Assembly (NCBI RefSeq): GCF_002304005.1
Contig: NZ_MRCQ01000012.1
Location: 105,818 to 169,817, forward strand
Reading direction: 5' to 3'
DNA length: 64,000 bases
Source of the DNA: Flavobacterium sp. ACN6
GTDB taxonomy: Bacteria; Bacteroidota; Bacteroidia; Flavobacteriales; Flavobacteriaceae
A program made the translations under genes and the position numbers. The notes under the pieces were generated by a model, which was not told the DNA's origin, made no database searches, and worked only from the letters and a program-made list of their open reading frames with translations. Positions 52,419 to 62,081 of the stretch are shown in pieces; positions within the stretch are counted from its first letter, which is position 1; every line of letters starts with the position of its first letter.

Positions 52419-53147
52419 TTAGAAATTCGGACTTAGATCGTATTTCTTGTAGAATTTATCCAATACATCAACTACTTCATCTTCAGTATCTACAATCTTA
52501 AATAAGTTTAAATCATCTGGACTTACCGTATGCATTTTTTCAACCAAAACAGTCTTAACCCATTCGATCAAACCAGACCAAAATTCAACTCCAACCAAAA
52601 TGATCGGGAATTTTCCAATTTTCTTAGTTTGAATTAAAGTGATCGCTTCAAACAACTCATCCAAGGTTCCAAAACCACCTGGCATTACCACAAAACCCTG
52701 CGAATATTTTACGAACATTACTTTTCTCACAAAGAAATAATCGAAATTCAAGTTTTTATCGTGATCAATATACGGATTAAAATGCTGTTCAAAAGGCAGT
52801 TCGATATTCAAACCAACCGAAATGCCGCCTCCTAAATGTGCGCCTTTATTTCCAGCTTCCATAATTCCAGGACCACCGCCAGTAATTACACCATATCCCG
52901 CTTTACTAATTTTGTAAGCAATTTTTTCGGCCAATAAATAGTACTTATCATCTGGTTTTGTTCTCGCAGATCCAAAAATAGAAACACAAGGACCAATACG
53001 TCCCATTGCTTCGTAACCATTTACAAACTCCGACATAATTTTAAAAATTGCCCAGCTGTCATTCGTTCTAATTTCATTCCACGTTTTTTGTTTCAAACGG
53101 TCCTGAATTACTTTATCTTCATCATTATCAAAATCTTCTAATCTCAT
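52419..53147 (-). CDS. LOG family protein (TIGR00730)
   Basis: A 242-residue Rossmann-fold protein of the LOG family (often mislabelled lysine decarboxylase). The phosphate-binding loop is VITGGGPGIMEAGNKGA, and the second signature is VMPGGFGTLDELFEAIT, both required for cytokinin riboside 5'-monophosphate phosphoribohydrolase activity. Many bacterial members hydrolyse nucleoside monophosphates. The N-terminal extension of about 30 residues (RLEDFDNDEDKVIQDRL) is common in Bacteroidetes. Single gene with its own terminator. Confidence 0.9.
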   Translation of the reverse strand: MRLEDFDNDEDKVIQDRLKQKTWNEIRTNDSWAIFKIMSEFVNGYEAMGRIGPCVSIFGSARTKPDDKYYLLAEKIAYKISKAGYGVITGGGPGIMEAGNKGAHLGGGISVGLNIELPFEQHFNPYIDHDKNLNFDYFFVRKVMFVKYSQGFVVMPGGFGTLDELFEAITLIQTKKIGKFPIILVGVEFWSGLIEWVKTVLVEKMHTVSPDDLNLFKIVDTEDEVVDVLDKFYKKYDLSPNF

Positions 53148-53213
53148 TTTAGGTATTTTAATTTAATATTTTGTTATTTTTTTCCTTGTTTTCATTTTGA
53201 GCGTGGTCGAAGG

Positions 53214-53298
53214 ATAAGGAGCTATTTCCTGCTGTCCGCTCTATCTTTTGTGGTGAACCCCACCACAAAAGGATGCCGCTACCATCAGGGCTAGGGCA
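53214..53298 (-). repeat. Dispersed structured element, copy 2
   Basis: On the minus strand this reads from CTAGCCCTGATGGTAGCGG through CCTTTTGTGGTGGGGTTCAC to ATAGCTCCTTATCC. It matches 33394-33476 block by block, and the central stem TTTTGTGGTG / CACCACAAAA is kept with changed bases on both sides, so the fold rather than the exact sequence is conserved. Confidence 0.7.
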
Positions 53299-53574
53299 GT
53301 TGGTTTCATAAGTTATTTAAATCTTGAAATAGAAATCTCTCAAAATTCAAATTTTTTACAAAAACGGCTAGCTAAATTAAGTCTTTTTTTGAGAATTGTC
53401 ACAAGAATGCATATTTATTAATTTAAATGTAACAAATATGATTAAGTTAGTTTTGGTTTTTAGTTCATTATCAGTGTATTAATAAGTTGAATCAAAATTG
53501 GATCTTTATTATTTAAAAAGCTCCATTAATTTGACAAGTCAATGTATGATACGCAGAGAAAATCATTGGCGTTT

Positions 53575-53680
53575 TTGTCATTCCCAAGAACGAGGAATCT
53601 CCGTAAGAAACTCCTTAATCAAAATCGCAAATCTTTGTCGAGCTCCTTGTGGAGATTCCTCATTCCTCGGAATGAAAATG
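53575..53680. repeat. Inverted repeat with GAGGAATCTCC arms
   Basis: CATTCCCAAGAACGAGGAATCTCC on the left faces GGAGATTCCTCATTCCTCGGAATG on the right with a few mismatches and a spacer of about 55 bases. Related to the GAATCTCCGCAAG block at 46615. Confidence 0.65.
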
Positions 53681-53714
53681 ATTATGGAAAGATCCGAAGT
53701 ATGCTATATTGTAG

Positions 53715-53741
53715 GGACGGATTTTAATCCGTCCTTTTTTT
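53715..53741 (+). terminator. Plus-strand terminator without an obvious gene
   Basis: GGACGGATT pairs with AATCCGTCC around TT, then T7. No plus-strand gene precedes it closely, so it may end a transcript through the repeat region or be part of the repeat. Confidence 0.6.
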
Positions 53742-53752
53742 ATATAAATAAA

Positions 53753-56584
53753 TTAATCTAACTCTTTTTTCAAAAACTTAGCCGTATAACTTTTTTTATT
53801 TTTAGCTACTTCTTCCGGAGTACCTTTTGCGATTAATTGTCCGCCGCCTTTTCCGCCTTCAGGGCCAATGTCGATAATGTAATCTGCAAGTTTGATTACG
53901 TCCATATTATGCTCGATTACCAAGATGGTGTTTCCTTTATCAACCAATTTATTGATTACTTCCATTAAAACACGAATATCTTCAAAATGCAATCCGGTTG
54001 TAGGTTCGTCAAGAATGTAAAATGTATTTCCAGTATCTTTTTTAGACAATTCTCCAGCCAGTTTTATACGCTGCGCTTCACCACCCGAAAGCGTTGTACT
54101 TTGTTGTCCTAGCGTAATATAACCTAAACCAACATCTTGAATAGTTTTGATTTTTCTATATATCTTAGGAATGTTTTCAAAAAACGGAACTGCTTCATCA
54201 ACCGTCATATCCAAAACATCTGAAATAGATTTTCCTTTGTATCTAATTTCCAAAGTTTCTCTATTAAAACGTTTCCCTTGACACGTTTCACATTCAACAT
54301 AAACGTCAGGTAAAAAGTTCATTTCGATTGTTCTTACACCAGAACCTTCACAGGTTTCGCAGCGTCCGCCTTTTACATTAAAACTAAAGCGTCCCGCTTT
54401 GTAACCGCGAATCATACTTTCAGAAGTCATGGTAAACAGATTTCTAATTTCTGTAAAAACTTCTGTATAAGTTGCTGGATTCGAACGTGGCGTTCTTCCA
54501 ATTGGACTTTGGTCAATATCAATTACTTTATCAATATGTTCTAAACCTTCAATCTTTTTATAAGGCTGTGGTTTTTTTACACCGTTAAAATAATACGCAT
54601 TTAAAATCGGGTAGAGGGTTTCGTTAATCAAAGTCGATTTTCCGCTTCCTGAAACTCCTGTAACGCAGGTTAATTGTCCTAAAGGTATTTCGATCGAAAC
54701 ATTTTTCAGGTTATTTCCGGTTGCTCCAGTTAGTTTTAAAAACTTACCATTTCCTTTTCTGCGTTCTTTTGGAATCTCTAGTTTCATCGTACCGTTCAAA
54801 TATTGAGCGGTAATTGTGTTTGATTTTAGAGTTTCTGCAGGCGTTCCAATACTAATGATTTCGCCACCGTATTTTCCAGCTTTTGGACCAATATCAATTA
54901 CATAATCTGCCGTTTCGATCATGTCTTTATCATGTTCTACTACAATAACAGAATTTCCGATATCACGTAATTGTTCCAAAGATTTAATTAGTTTTTCATT
55001 GTCTCTTTGGTGTAAACCAATACTCGGCTCGTCCAAAATATACAAAACCCCAACCAATTGCGAACCAATTTGTGTAGCCAGACGAATACGCTGTGCTTCA
55101 CCACCAGAAAGTGATTTTGAACTTCGGCTTAAAGCCAAATAATCTAAACCAACATTCATCAAGAAATTCAAACGGTCTTTGATTTCCTTTACAACTTCAG
55201 ATGCAATTAAAAGCTGTTTATCGGTTAGATGATTATTTAAATCACTAAACCAAGCTGTTAAATCTGAAATATCCATATCACATAATTCCGTGATATTTTT
55301 CCCATTTACTCTAAAAAACTGTGCTTCTTTTTTTAGACGAGAACCTTCACAGACAGGACATTTAATTTCGTCCATAAAGTCTTTTGCCCAGCGTTTTATA
55401 CTCGTTGTCGCGCTCTCGTCGTATTGATTTTTGATGAAATTAGAAATTCCTTCAAAATCAATTTTATATTCCCTTGTAACGCCAAGATCTTTTGAGTTTA
55501 CAGCAAATTTATCTTTCCCGCCATGTAAAATCATGGACATCGCTTCTTCAGGAATTTTCTCAATAGGATCCGTAATTTTAAAACCAAATTTTTCTCCAAT
55601 GGTTTCTAACTGCTTAAAAATCCAAGAAGATTTATATTCTCCAAGAGGTGCAAAACCACCGCTTTTAATAGATAATTTAGGATTCGGAATAATCTTTTTT
55701 ACATTGATTTCATGAACCGTTCCTAATCCGTTACAATGCGGACAGGCTCCTTTTGGCGAGTTAAATGAAAATAAATTCGGCTCTGGATTTTGGTATGAAA
55801 TTCCAGTTGTCGGACACATTAAATTCCTGCTGAAATAACGAACTTCATTGCTGTCCTGATCTAAAATCATCAAAACATTTTCACCATGATGCATTGCGGT
55901 ATTGATACTTTCAGACAATCTTTTCTGATTATCCGGGGTATCTTCAATCTGCATTCTGTCAACTACAATTTCAATATCATGCGTTTTGTAACGGTCTAAT
56001 TTCATTCCAGAAACCAAATCCTGAACTTCACCGTTTACACGAACTTTTAAAAATCCTTGTTTAGTGATTTGTTGGAATAATTCTGCATAATGTCCTTTTC
56101 TGGCTTTAATAACAGGAGCAAGAATATTAATTCGTTTTCCATTATAATCCTGAATAATCAAATCTTTAATTTGTTCATCAGAGTACGAAACCATTTTTTC
56201 GCCTGTGTTGTAACTGTAAGCATCTGCGCCGCGAGCGTATAAAAGTCTCAGGAAATCGTATATTTCGGTAATTGTTCCAACGGTAGAACGCGGACTTTTA
56301 CTCGTAGTTTTTTGTTCGATGGCGATAACCGGTGAAAGTCCATCGATTTTATCCACATCCGGGCGTTCTAATCCGCCAAGGAATTGTCTCGCATACGCCG
56401 AAAAAGTTTCAACATAACGACGCTGGCCTTCGGCATAAATAGTATCAAATGCCAAAGATGACTTTCCAGAACCAGATAAACCTGTTATAACAACAAGTTT
56501 TTCTCTCGGAATGGAAATGTCTATATTTTTTAGATTATGAACTCTTGCACCAAGAACTTCAATAGTATTGTCTTTTTCTAACAT
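53753..56584 (-). CDS. uvrA: Excinuclease ABC subunit UvrA
   Basis: A 943-residue DNA-damage recognition ATPase of nucleotide excision repair. Two ABC modules are visible: Walker A GLSGSGKSSLAFDT and GVSGSGKSTLINETL, signatures SLSGGEAQRIRLA and TLSGGEAQRIKLA, and the UvrB-interacting insert between. Zinc ligands are CPHCNG, CPVCEG and CETCEGSG with CETCQG. The start at 56584 (MLEKDNT) is preferred over the TTG 12 bases upstream. The -7 box at 56601-56608 supports it. Confidence 0.97.
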   Translation of the reverse strand: MLEKDNTIEVLGARVHNLKNIDISIPREKLVVITGLSGSGKSSLAFDTIYAEGQRRYVETFSAYARQFLGGLERPDVDKIDGLSPVIAIEQKTTSKSPRSTVGTITEIYDFLRLLYARGADAYSYNTGEKMVSYSDEQIKDLIIQDYNGKRINILAPVIKARKGHYAELFQQITKQGFLKVRVNGEVQDLVSGMKLDRYKTHDIEIVVDRMQIEDTPDNQKRLSESINTAMHHGENVLMILDQDSNEVRYFSRNLMCPTTGISYQNPEPNLFSFNSPKGACPHCNGLGTVHEINVKKIIPNPKLSIKSGGFAPLGEYKSSWIFKQLETIGEKFGFKITDPIEKIPEEAMSMILHGGKDKFAVNSKDLGVTREYKIDFEGISNFIKNQYDESATTSIKRWAKDFMDEIKCPVCEGSRLKKEAQFFRVNGKNITELCDMDISDLTAWFSDLNNHLTDKQLLIASEVVKEIKDRLNFLMNVGLDYLALSRSSKSLSGGEAQRIRLATQIGSQLVGVLYILDEPSIGLHQRDNEKLIKSLEQLRDIGNSVIVVEHDKDMIETADYVIDIGPKAGKYGGEIISIGTPAETLKSNTITAQYLNGTMKLEIPKERRKGNGKFLKLTGATGNNLKNVSIEIPLGQLTCVTGVSGSGKSTLINETLYPILNAYYFNGVKKPQPYKKIEGLEHIDKVIDIDQSPIGRTPRSNPATYTEVFTEIRNLFTMTSESMIRGYKAGRFSFNVKGGRCETCEGSGVRTIEMNFLPDVYVECETCQGKRFNRETLEIRYKGKSISDVLDMTVDEAVPFFENIPKIYRKIKTIQDVGLGYITLGQQSTTLSGGEAQRIKLAGELSKKDTGNTFYILDEPTTGLHFEDIRVLMEVINKLVDKGNTILVIEHNMDVIKLADYIIDIGPEGGKGGGQLIAKGTPEEVAKNKKSYTAKFLKKELD

Positions 56585-56600
56585 AATTTTGAGCAAAACG

Positions 56601-56608
56601 CAAAGTTA
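56601..56608 (-). promoter_or_regulatory. -7 box of uvrA
   Basis: TAACTTTG on the minus strand, 16 bases before the uvrA ATG. No SOS-type operator is obvious nearby. Confidence 0.6.
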
Positions 56609-56665
56609 CCACTTTGATTTGTTCTTTTTGTGCTCGATAGCAAAACTTTATGTTACAATTAGTAA

Positions 56666-56694
56666 CAAAAAACGCTAACTGTGAGTTAGCGTTT
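56666..56694 (-). terminator. Terminator overlapping the Fic stop codon
   Basis: On the minus strand AACGCTAACT pairs with AGTTAGCGTT around CAC, then T6. The stop codon (TAA, 56686-56688) and the last sense codons of the Fic gene lie in the left arm. Confidence 0.8.
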
Positions 56695-57639
56695 TCTTTT
56701 TCGGGTTGCCATATATTCTTCGATAGCTTCTTTGGTTGTGTACCAATTTCGGCCTTCTTTGTAAGCGTCAATTTTTCCTGTTCGGGCTAGTAAGCTTACA
56801 TATTCCTGACCGTAATGGGCTTCTGGTTCGCTTACGATATTTTGTATGGGCTGATAATCGTAAGTGCTTCCTGGCATGGCTGTTAAATAGATATTTAAAG
56901 TTCTTTCGAGAGCCTGGCACATCAAAAGAGTTAATTTTTGATAATTGCCATTGTTTGCCTGATTAAGCGCTTCGTAATATTTCTTTCGATCATTCTTTAA
57001 AATAATTGCAGGAGGAAAGCCGCAACGCATCAATAATAAATTCATGCTCAAACGAACGGTTCGCCCATTTCCATCAAAAAAAGGATGTATCCAGACTAGT
57101 TTATGATGATAAATAGTAGCGAGTTCAATATCATTTAATCCTAAAGGATTTGTGTTTATAAACTCAATTAATTCATCAAGATAATCTGAAACTTTATTTG
57201 CATTTGGAGGCATGAAGTTAGCTCCTGAAATTCGAACACCGCCATTTCGAATGCGTCCTGCAAAATCGTCTTCAATAGAACGAAGGACTAAGCCATGAAT
57301 CGAAAGAATATCAATACTTCTTAGTTTGTAATTATCATCAACAATTGAATATAAATAATCAATTGCTTTATCGTGATTGTGCGTTTCGAAATGTTCCCGA
57401 AGCGATTTACCCTTAATCGTAATTCCTTCCTGAATTACCATTTGGGTTTCGCGCAAGCTCATTGTATTTCCTTCAATGCTATTAGAATTGTATGTCCATT
57501 CTAGAGATAAACTCTCGCGAATTTTGTGCAAAGCGATATTGGGCAATGGTCTGCTGTTTTGCAGGTCAAGCCTTTTTTGGTACAATCTATCAAAAGTTGA
57601 TTTAAATTCTTCTCGGTATGTTAAGTTAATATTCCACAT
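56686..57639 (-). CDS. Fic family protein (probable AMP transferase)
   Basis: A 317-residue protein. The Fic core motif is HPFFDGNGRTVRLSMNLLL (about residues 195-213), with the catalytic histidine and ATP-phosphate loop. The N-terminal helix contains SNSIEGNTMSL, which matches the SxxxE(G/N) inhibitory motif of self-regulated (class II) Fic proteins; its glutamate would block ATP. The C-terminus (about 275-317) carries a winged-helix-like piece, SLLARTGKIDAYKEGRNWYT. Fic enzymes transfer AMP to a protein target, here unknown. No antitoxin gene lies next to it, consistent with in-cis inhibition. Confidence 0.92.
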   Translation of the reverse strand: MWNINLTYREEFKSTFDRLYQKRLDLQNSRPLPNIALHKIRESLSLEWTYNSNSIEGNTMSLRETQMVIQEGITIKGKSLREHFETHNHDKAIDYLYSIVDDNYKLRSIDILSIHGLVLRSIEDDFAGRIRNGGVRISGANFMPPNANKVSDYLDELIEFINTNPLGLNDIELATIYHHKLVWIHPFFDGNGRTVRLSMNLLLMRCGFPPAIILKNDRKKYYEALNQANNGNYQKLTLLMCQALERTLNIYLTAMPGSTYDYQPIQNIVSEPEAHYGQEYVSLLARTGKIDAYKEGRNWYTTKEAIEEYMATRKRKR

Positions 57640-57702
57640 AATCCTACAAAAGTACTTCTTAATATCGGATGGTGCAAATTTTTAACTTATCCGATATTAA
57701 GC

Positions 57703-59487
57703 TTATTCAATTGTCATGGAACGCAGTTTTGTTCTATAAGCCTCTAGCGCTATTGATTTAGAAATGAAGCCGTGGTATTTGCCATTTCGTAAAACAGGAA
57801 GAAATGCCGATTTTGAAATTTCAAATTTACTCATGACGATTTCCATGCTGTCAAAAGAAGTAATGGTTGCGGCCGGCGTTTTCATCACGTCTTTAATTTG
57901 TGTGTATTTCACGCGGTACGGATTGAAAATAATTTCTCGGATATCATTAAAATGCACGACTCCGACCAAATCTTTTTCATGATCAACAACGGCAAATACG
58001 ACTTGATTGGAATGCGAAATAAGATCGACTAATTTACCTAGATTTTCTTCAGGATGAACCGTTAAATAATCACATTGAATGATAGCATCAATATCTAAAG
58101 TCGATAAAATATTAGAATCTTTATTACTGGTAAAAGCATGGCCTTTTTTAGCTAATCCTTTTACGTCAAGCGAATATTTTTCAAAACGTTTTGAAATAGC
58201 GAAACTAATGGAAGATACAATCATAAGCGGAATCATTAATCCGTAACCTCCTGTTATTTCTGCAATTAAGAAAATAGCCGTTAATGGGGCATGAAATAAA
58301 CCACTTAAAATACCAGCCATTCCAACCATTGTAAAATTGGAAATAGGAAGTTTTGATAAACCTATAAGCGTTACAAGTTTAGAAAAGAAATACCCTAAAT
58401 ACGATCCTAAGAATAGAGAAGGAGCGAAGTTACCACCGTTTCCACCGCTTCCAAGAGTAAGACCAGAAGCAAAAACTTTCATCATCATTGTTGCGCCTAC
58501 AAAAAGCAGTAAAACCCATTGATTGTTTCTAAAATCTGCAAACAAAGTATTGTCTAATATTTTCCCTGGATCTGATTCAGATAATGTTTTAATACTTTCA
58601 TAACCTTCACCAAATAAAGTAGGGAAAATAAAAATAAGCAATGCTAAAAGCGATGAACCTATTAATGCTTTTCTGTACGGGCCAATTTGCTGCTTTGAAA
58701 AATAATGCTCTACTCTTTGAAAATTACGAGAATAGTAAATAGCAACCAGTCCGGTAAGAACTCCTAAAAGAACATAAAAAGGGATATTATGATAATCGAA
58801 TGTTTCTTGTTTTTTGAAGCTCAAAAGAATGCTTTCGTCCAAAACAATGGCAGAAACTAAGGCACCAGTTGCGGCAGAAATCATAATAGGAGTAAAGGCA
58901 GAAATGCTGACATCTACCAACAAAACTTCAATAGCAAAAAGAACTCCAGCGATTGGCGCATTAAAGGCAGCCGAGATTCCAGCCGCAACACCACATCCAA
59001 TTAATAATGTTCTGTCTTTGTATTGCAGTTTGTAGTTTTGGGCAAAATTAGAACCAAAAGCGGCACCAGTTATCACAATCGGACTCTCTAAACCCGCAGA
59101 ACCACCTAAACCAACCGTTAACGAACTCGTAATAATTTGAGCGTACATCTGCTTTTTCGGAATGATACTGGCTTTTTTAGCCACTGCATAAAGGATTTGT
59201 GAGGTACCTTTTTGGATAGTTCCATTCAGGACTTTTTTAACCACAAAAACGGTCAGCATTATTCCGACAATAGGTAAAATACTATTGATGAAACTTAATT
59301 TCAGAATTCCGTTAATGTAAGTTGCAAACGAAAATACGCTGTGCGCAAAAGTTTTAAGTACAATAACGGCAAGGGAACACGATATTCCAATTAGAACGCT
59401 CGATAAAAAAATAAACTGTTTTGGAGTCATTAAGGATTGTCCCAAAGCAATTATGCTTTCTAATCTTCTGAAATATTTCTTTAGCAT
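57703..59487 (-). CDS. CLC-type chloride channel/transporter with CBS domains
   Basis: A 594-residue inner-membrane protein with about 10-12 helices of the CLC fold and a cytoplasmic C-terminal CBS pair (about 455-590: DYLTVHPEENLGKLVDLI, VVFAVVDHEKDLVGVVHFND). The pore motif GLGGSAGLESPIVITG carries the gating glutamate, and GSGGNGGNFAPSLFLGSYLG is the third selectivity segment. Whether it is a channel or a H+/Cl- exchanger cannot be settled by eye. It is separated from the Fic gene by 63 bases on the same strand. Confidence 0.93.
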   Translation of the reverse strand: MLKKYFRRLESIIALGQSLMTPKQFIFLSSVLIGISCSLAVIVLKTFAHSVFSFATYINGILKLSFINSILPIVGIMLTVFVVKKVLNGTIQKGTSQILYAVAKKASIIPKKQMYAQIITSSLTVGLGGSAGLESPIVITGAAFGSNFAQNYKLQYKDRTLLIGCGVAAGISAAFNAPIAGVLFAIEVLLVDVSISAFTPIMISAATGALVSAIVLDESILLSFKKQETFDYHNIPFYVLLGVLTGLVAIYYSRNFQRVEHYFSKQQIGPYRKALIGSSLLALLIFIFPTLFGEGYESIKTLSESDPGKILDNTLFADFRNNQWVLLLFVGATMMMKVFASGLTLGSGGNGGNFAPSLFLGSYLGYFFSKLVTLIGLSKLPISNFTMVGMAGILSGLFHAPLTAIFLIAEITGGYGLMIPLMIVSSISFAISKRFEKYSLDVKGLAKKGHAFTSNKDSNILSTLDIDAIIQCDYLTVHPEENLGKLVDLISHSNQVVFAVVDHEKDLVGVVHFNDIREIIFNPYRVKYTQIKDVMKTPAATITSFDSMEIVMSKFEISKSAFLPVLRNGKYHGFISKSIALEAYRTKLRSMTIE

Positions 59488-59557
59488 TCTCTTTAAAAAT
59501 TATCGTTCTTACAAAATTAGTTTATAATCTTAGATTAAAAAAATAAAAGGACCAGTA

Positions 59558-61243
59558 TTAAAAACCAACAGCGGTATCATCACCTCTAAAGTCGGCTCCT
59601 GCTTCTAATTTTTTATCTGGTAAAACCAAAATAGCATCTACTTTTCCAATAATAGGAGTTGGTTTTTCGTTTATGAGATAATTTTTAGCTTTTAGCTTGT
59701 CTATTGTTTTGGTGTCAAAAGTATTAGGTTCAAAGGTAATTAAATCAGGCAGCCATTGATGATGAAAACGTGGTGCATTTACCGCAGCCTGCATACTTAA
59801 ATTATATTCATACACATTTAAAATGGTTTGCAAAACAGACGTAATAATCGTAGAACCGCCTGGAGTTCCCACAACCATAAATAGTTTTCCATCTTTTTCT
59901 ATAATTGTTGGCGTCATAGAACTCAACATGCGTTTTTGGGGTGCAATACTGTTTGCTTCATTTCCAACCAATCCAAACATATTTGGAGAGCCTGGTTTGG
60001 CACTGAAATCATCCATTTCATTATTTAAGAAGAAGCCTAACTCATCGCAATAATATTTTGAACCGTAGCCGTCATTCAATGTAGTAGTTGCAGCAATTGC
60101 ATTTCCAAATTGGTCTACAATAGAATAATGTGTAGTTTCGGTGCTTTCTGCATAATTCACTTTTCCTTCTTTTATTTCAGAAGATAAAGTCGCTTTTTCA
60201 GGATTAAAACTTGCCATTCGGTTTCGTAAATAATCCTCGGACAATAATTCTTTTACAGGTATTTTGACAAAATCTGGATCGCCTAAAAAGAAACTTCTAT
60301 CAGCATAAGCTCTTCTTTCTGCTTCTACAATAAATTGAATGGATTGGTCAGAATTATGTCCCATTTTAGCTAAATCATACGGCTCAAGCATTTTTAAAAT
60401 TTGCGCTAAACAAATTCCACCGCTGCTTGGAGGAGCCATCGAAGTAATTTTTAAATCTTTATAAGTAAATTGAAGCGGTTTTCGCCACTTTGCTTCATAT
60501 TTGGCTAAATCCTGCAGGGTAATGATACCGCCTTTTTTCTGAAGATAATCGACTAAAATTTTGGCCGTTTCACCTTTGTAAAATTCATTTCGCCCTTTCT
60601 TCTGAATTCTTCTTAAAGTTTTGGCAAGTGCTGGATATTTTATAGTATCATTTTCTTTAAAGTTTCCAGATAAAAGAGAAGATTCACCGTTTATTTTAAC
60701 AATGCTTTCGTGATAATCTTTTAGTCTCTTTTCTTGCTTTTTTGTAACTACAACACCTCTTTCTGCCAAAGCAATAACAGGTTCTAAAATTTTAGAAATC
60801 GGAATTGTTCCGTACTTTTTATGTACAGCAAAAACACCGGCAATAGTTCCAGGAACACCAATTGCAAGAGCAGTTTCGGTGCTTTTTCCTTTAATGACAT
60901 TTCCGTCACTGTCCAAAAACATATCTTTTGTTGCCGCTAATGGCGCTTTCTCTCGATAATCTAAAGAACCGACTTCACCATTTGCTTTTCGATACACCAT
61001 AAAACCGCCGCCGCCAATATTTCCAGCGAAAGGAAAAGCAACTGCCAGCGCCAATTCGGTTCCTACCATAGCATCAAATGCGTTACCGCCCCTTTTCATG
61101 ATATCGGCTCCAATTTTTGAGGCTTCTTCACGGGCAGAAACGACCATTGCTTTTGTCACAACTAATCCAGTTGGATTTGCATTTGTCTGCTGTGCATTGG
61201 AGTTGAAATATATGAGGGCAATTAAAAGCGTAATTTTTTTCAT
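59558..61243 (-). CDS. ggt: Gamma-glutamyltransferase
   Basis: A 561-residue exported enzyme that splits glutathione and transfers the gamma-glutamyl group in the periplasm. Signal peptide to about residue 17 (FNSNAQ). The precursor is cut before the catalytic threonine in ESTETTHYSIVDQFGNAIA, about residue 375. Other landmarks are GGNAFDAMVGTELALAV, GNIGGGGFMVYR, MAPPSSGGICLAQ, and MLSSMTPTIIEKDGKLFMVVGTPGG. Length is normal. It lies 32 bases downstream of acpH in the same direction. Confidence 0.95.
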   Translation of the reverse strand: MKKITLLIALIYFNSNAQQTNANPTGLVVTKAMVVSAREEASKIGADIMKRGGNAFDAMVGTELALAVAFPFAGNIGGGGFMVYRKANGEVGSLDYREKAPLAATKDMFLDSDGNVIKGKSTETALAIGVPGTIAGVFAVHKKYGTIPISKILEPVIALAERGVVVTKKQEKRLKDYHESIVKINGESSLLSGNFKENDTIKYPALAKTLRRIQKKGRNEFYKGETAKILVDYLQKKGGIITLQDLAKYEAKWRKPLQFTYKDLKITSMAPPSSGGICLAQILKMLEPYDLAKMGHNSDQSIQFIVEAERRAYADRSFFLGDPDFVKIPVKELLSEDYLRNRMASFNPEKATLSSEIKEGKVNYAESTETTHYSIVDQFGNAIAATTTLNDGYGSKYYCDELGFFLNNEMDDFSAKPGSPNMFGLVGNEANSIAPQKRMLSSMTPTIIEKDGKLFMVVGTPGGSTIITSVLQTILNVYEYNLSMQAAVNAPRFHHQWLPDLITFEPNTFDTKTIDKLKAKNYLINEKPTPIIGKVDAILVLPDKKLEAGADFRGDDTAVGF

Positions 61244-61275
61244 TTAAGCGTAGGTTTATAATGGAGAATAACGAT

Positions 61276-61860
61276 TTAAAGAGAAATCAATTTTGCTTTA
61301 GCCTGTACTTTTATTTCTTCAAAAAAGGAAGTAAATTCTTCTTCAAAATCGTCGTAAAATTCATTCAGTTCTTCAATTGCAAATTGCATTTTAGAAATGT
61401 TCTTAGAACGGCGGTCCATTTGAGTCAGAATTTGATGGATCCCTTCAGTAGTTTGATAACTTAAAAGCCAGTTTCTCTCAATCATATAAGGCATTAAACC
61501 TTGTGTTTTTTCGGTTAGAATATCATAATTATCATGCAGCGAATTATAGAATCGGTTGATGAAACTCTCTAATTTTTCGTCTGAATAAGTAGTCCAGTTT
61601 TTGGCCAAAAAATGATCATAAACAATATCTACAATTACTCCCGAATAATGATGGTATCTGTCGTGTAAGCGTTTGGTGCTTTTTCTAAAAATATCGTGCG
61701 AATCGGTATAAGTATCTATGAAGCGATGCAGTAAAATTCCTTTTTGAACATCTTCTGGAAAATGGGCAAATTGTTTTCCGCGAATTCCATCGGCCATAAA
61801 ATTTCCAATTTTGATTAAATCATTTTCGCCAGAAAGATATATGTGGGCTAAGAAATTCAT
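61276..61860 (-). CDS. acpH: Acyl carrier protein phosphodiesterase (DUF479)
   Basis: A 194-residue HD-type hydrolase that removes the phosphopantetheine arm from acyl carrier protein. The signature is MNFLAHIYLSGENDLIKIGNFMADGIRG, with HRFIDTYTDSHDIF and YDHFLAKNW typical of the family. Length is normal (about 193 in E. coli). ggt follows 32 bases downstream on the same strand and may be read from the same transcript. Confidence 0.92.
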   Translation of the reverse strand: MNFLAHIYLSGENDLIKIGNFMADGIRGKQFAHFPEDVQKGILLHRFIDTYTDSHDIFRKSTKRLHDRYHHYSGVIVDIVYDHFLAKNWTTYSDEKLESFINRFYNSLHDNYDILTEKTQGLMPYMIERNWLLSYQTTEGIHQILTQMDRRSKNISKMQFAIEELNEFYDDFEEEFTSFFEEIKVQAKAKLISL

Positions 61861-62047
61861 TTTTTTTGAGTTGCTAAGGTTCTGAGATTCTAAGTGGCTA
61901 AGATTCTCATGCGCTAAGTTATTTTAGTAAATGTATAAAAACTTTTTTAAATGATTTTGTTATAAAACTGAGTTGTTCTAACACAGCTGTGGAATGTTAA
62001 TTTTGAAATCTTACAAATTTAGCGCCTGAGTAACTCGGTAACTTTTA

Positions 62048-62055
62048 TATATTTG
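62048..62055 (+). promoter_or_regulatory. -7 box of the phosphohexomutase gene
   Basis: TATATTTG, exact TAnnTTTG, 26 bases before the ATG. Confidence 0.6.
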
Positions 62056-62081
62056 TAATAAAATAACCCTAACTCACAAAA

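Larger units (their letters stand above)
53148..53752. other. Repeat-rich intergenic region
   Basis: This 605-base region lies between the LOG gene and the uvrA end. It contains copy 2 of a dispersed element (53214-53298), an inverted repeat around GAGGAATCTCCG (53575-53680) and a plus-strand terminator (53715-53741). Two overlapping open frames at 53498-53761 run through the inverted repeat and are not convincing genes. Confidence 0.65.

Noticed and set aside
53498..53761. Two overlapping plus-strand open frames of 87 and 61 codons
   Set aside because: Both run through an inverted repeat (53575-53680), and the products have no recognisable pattern.
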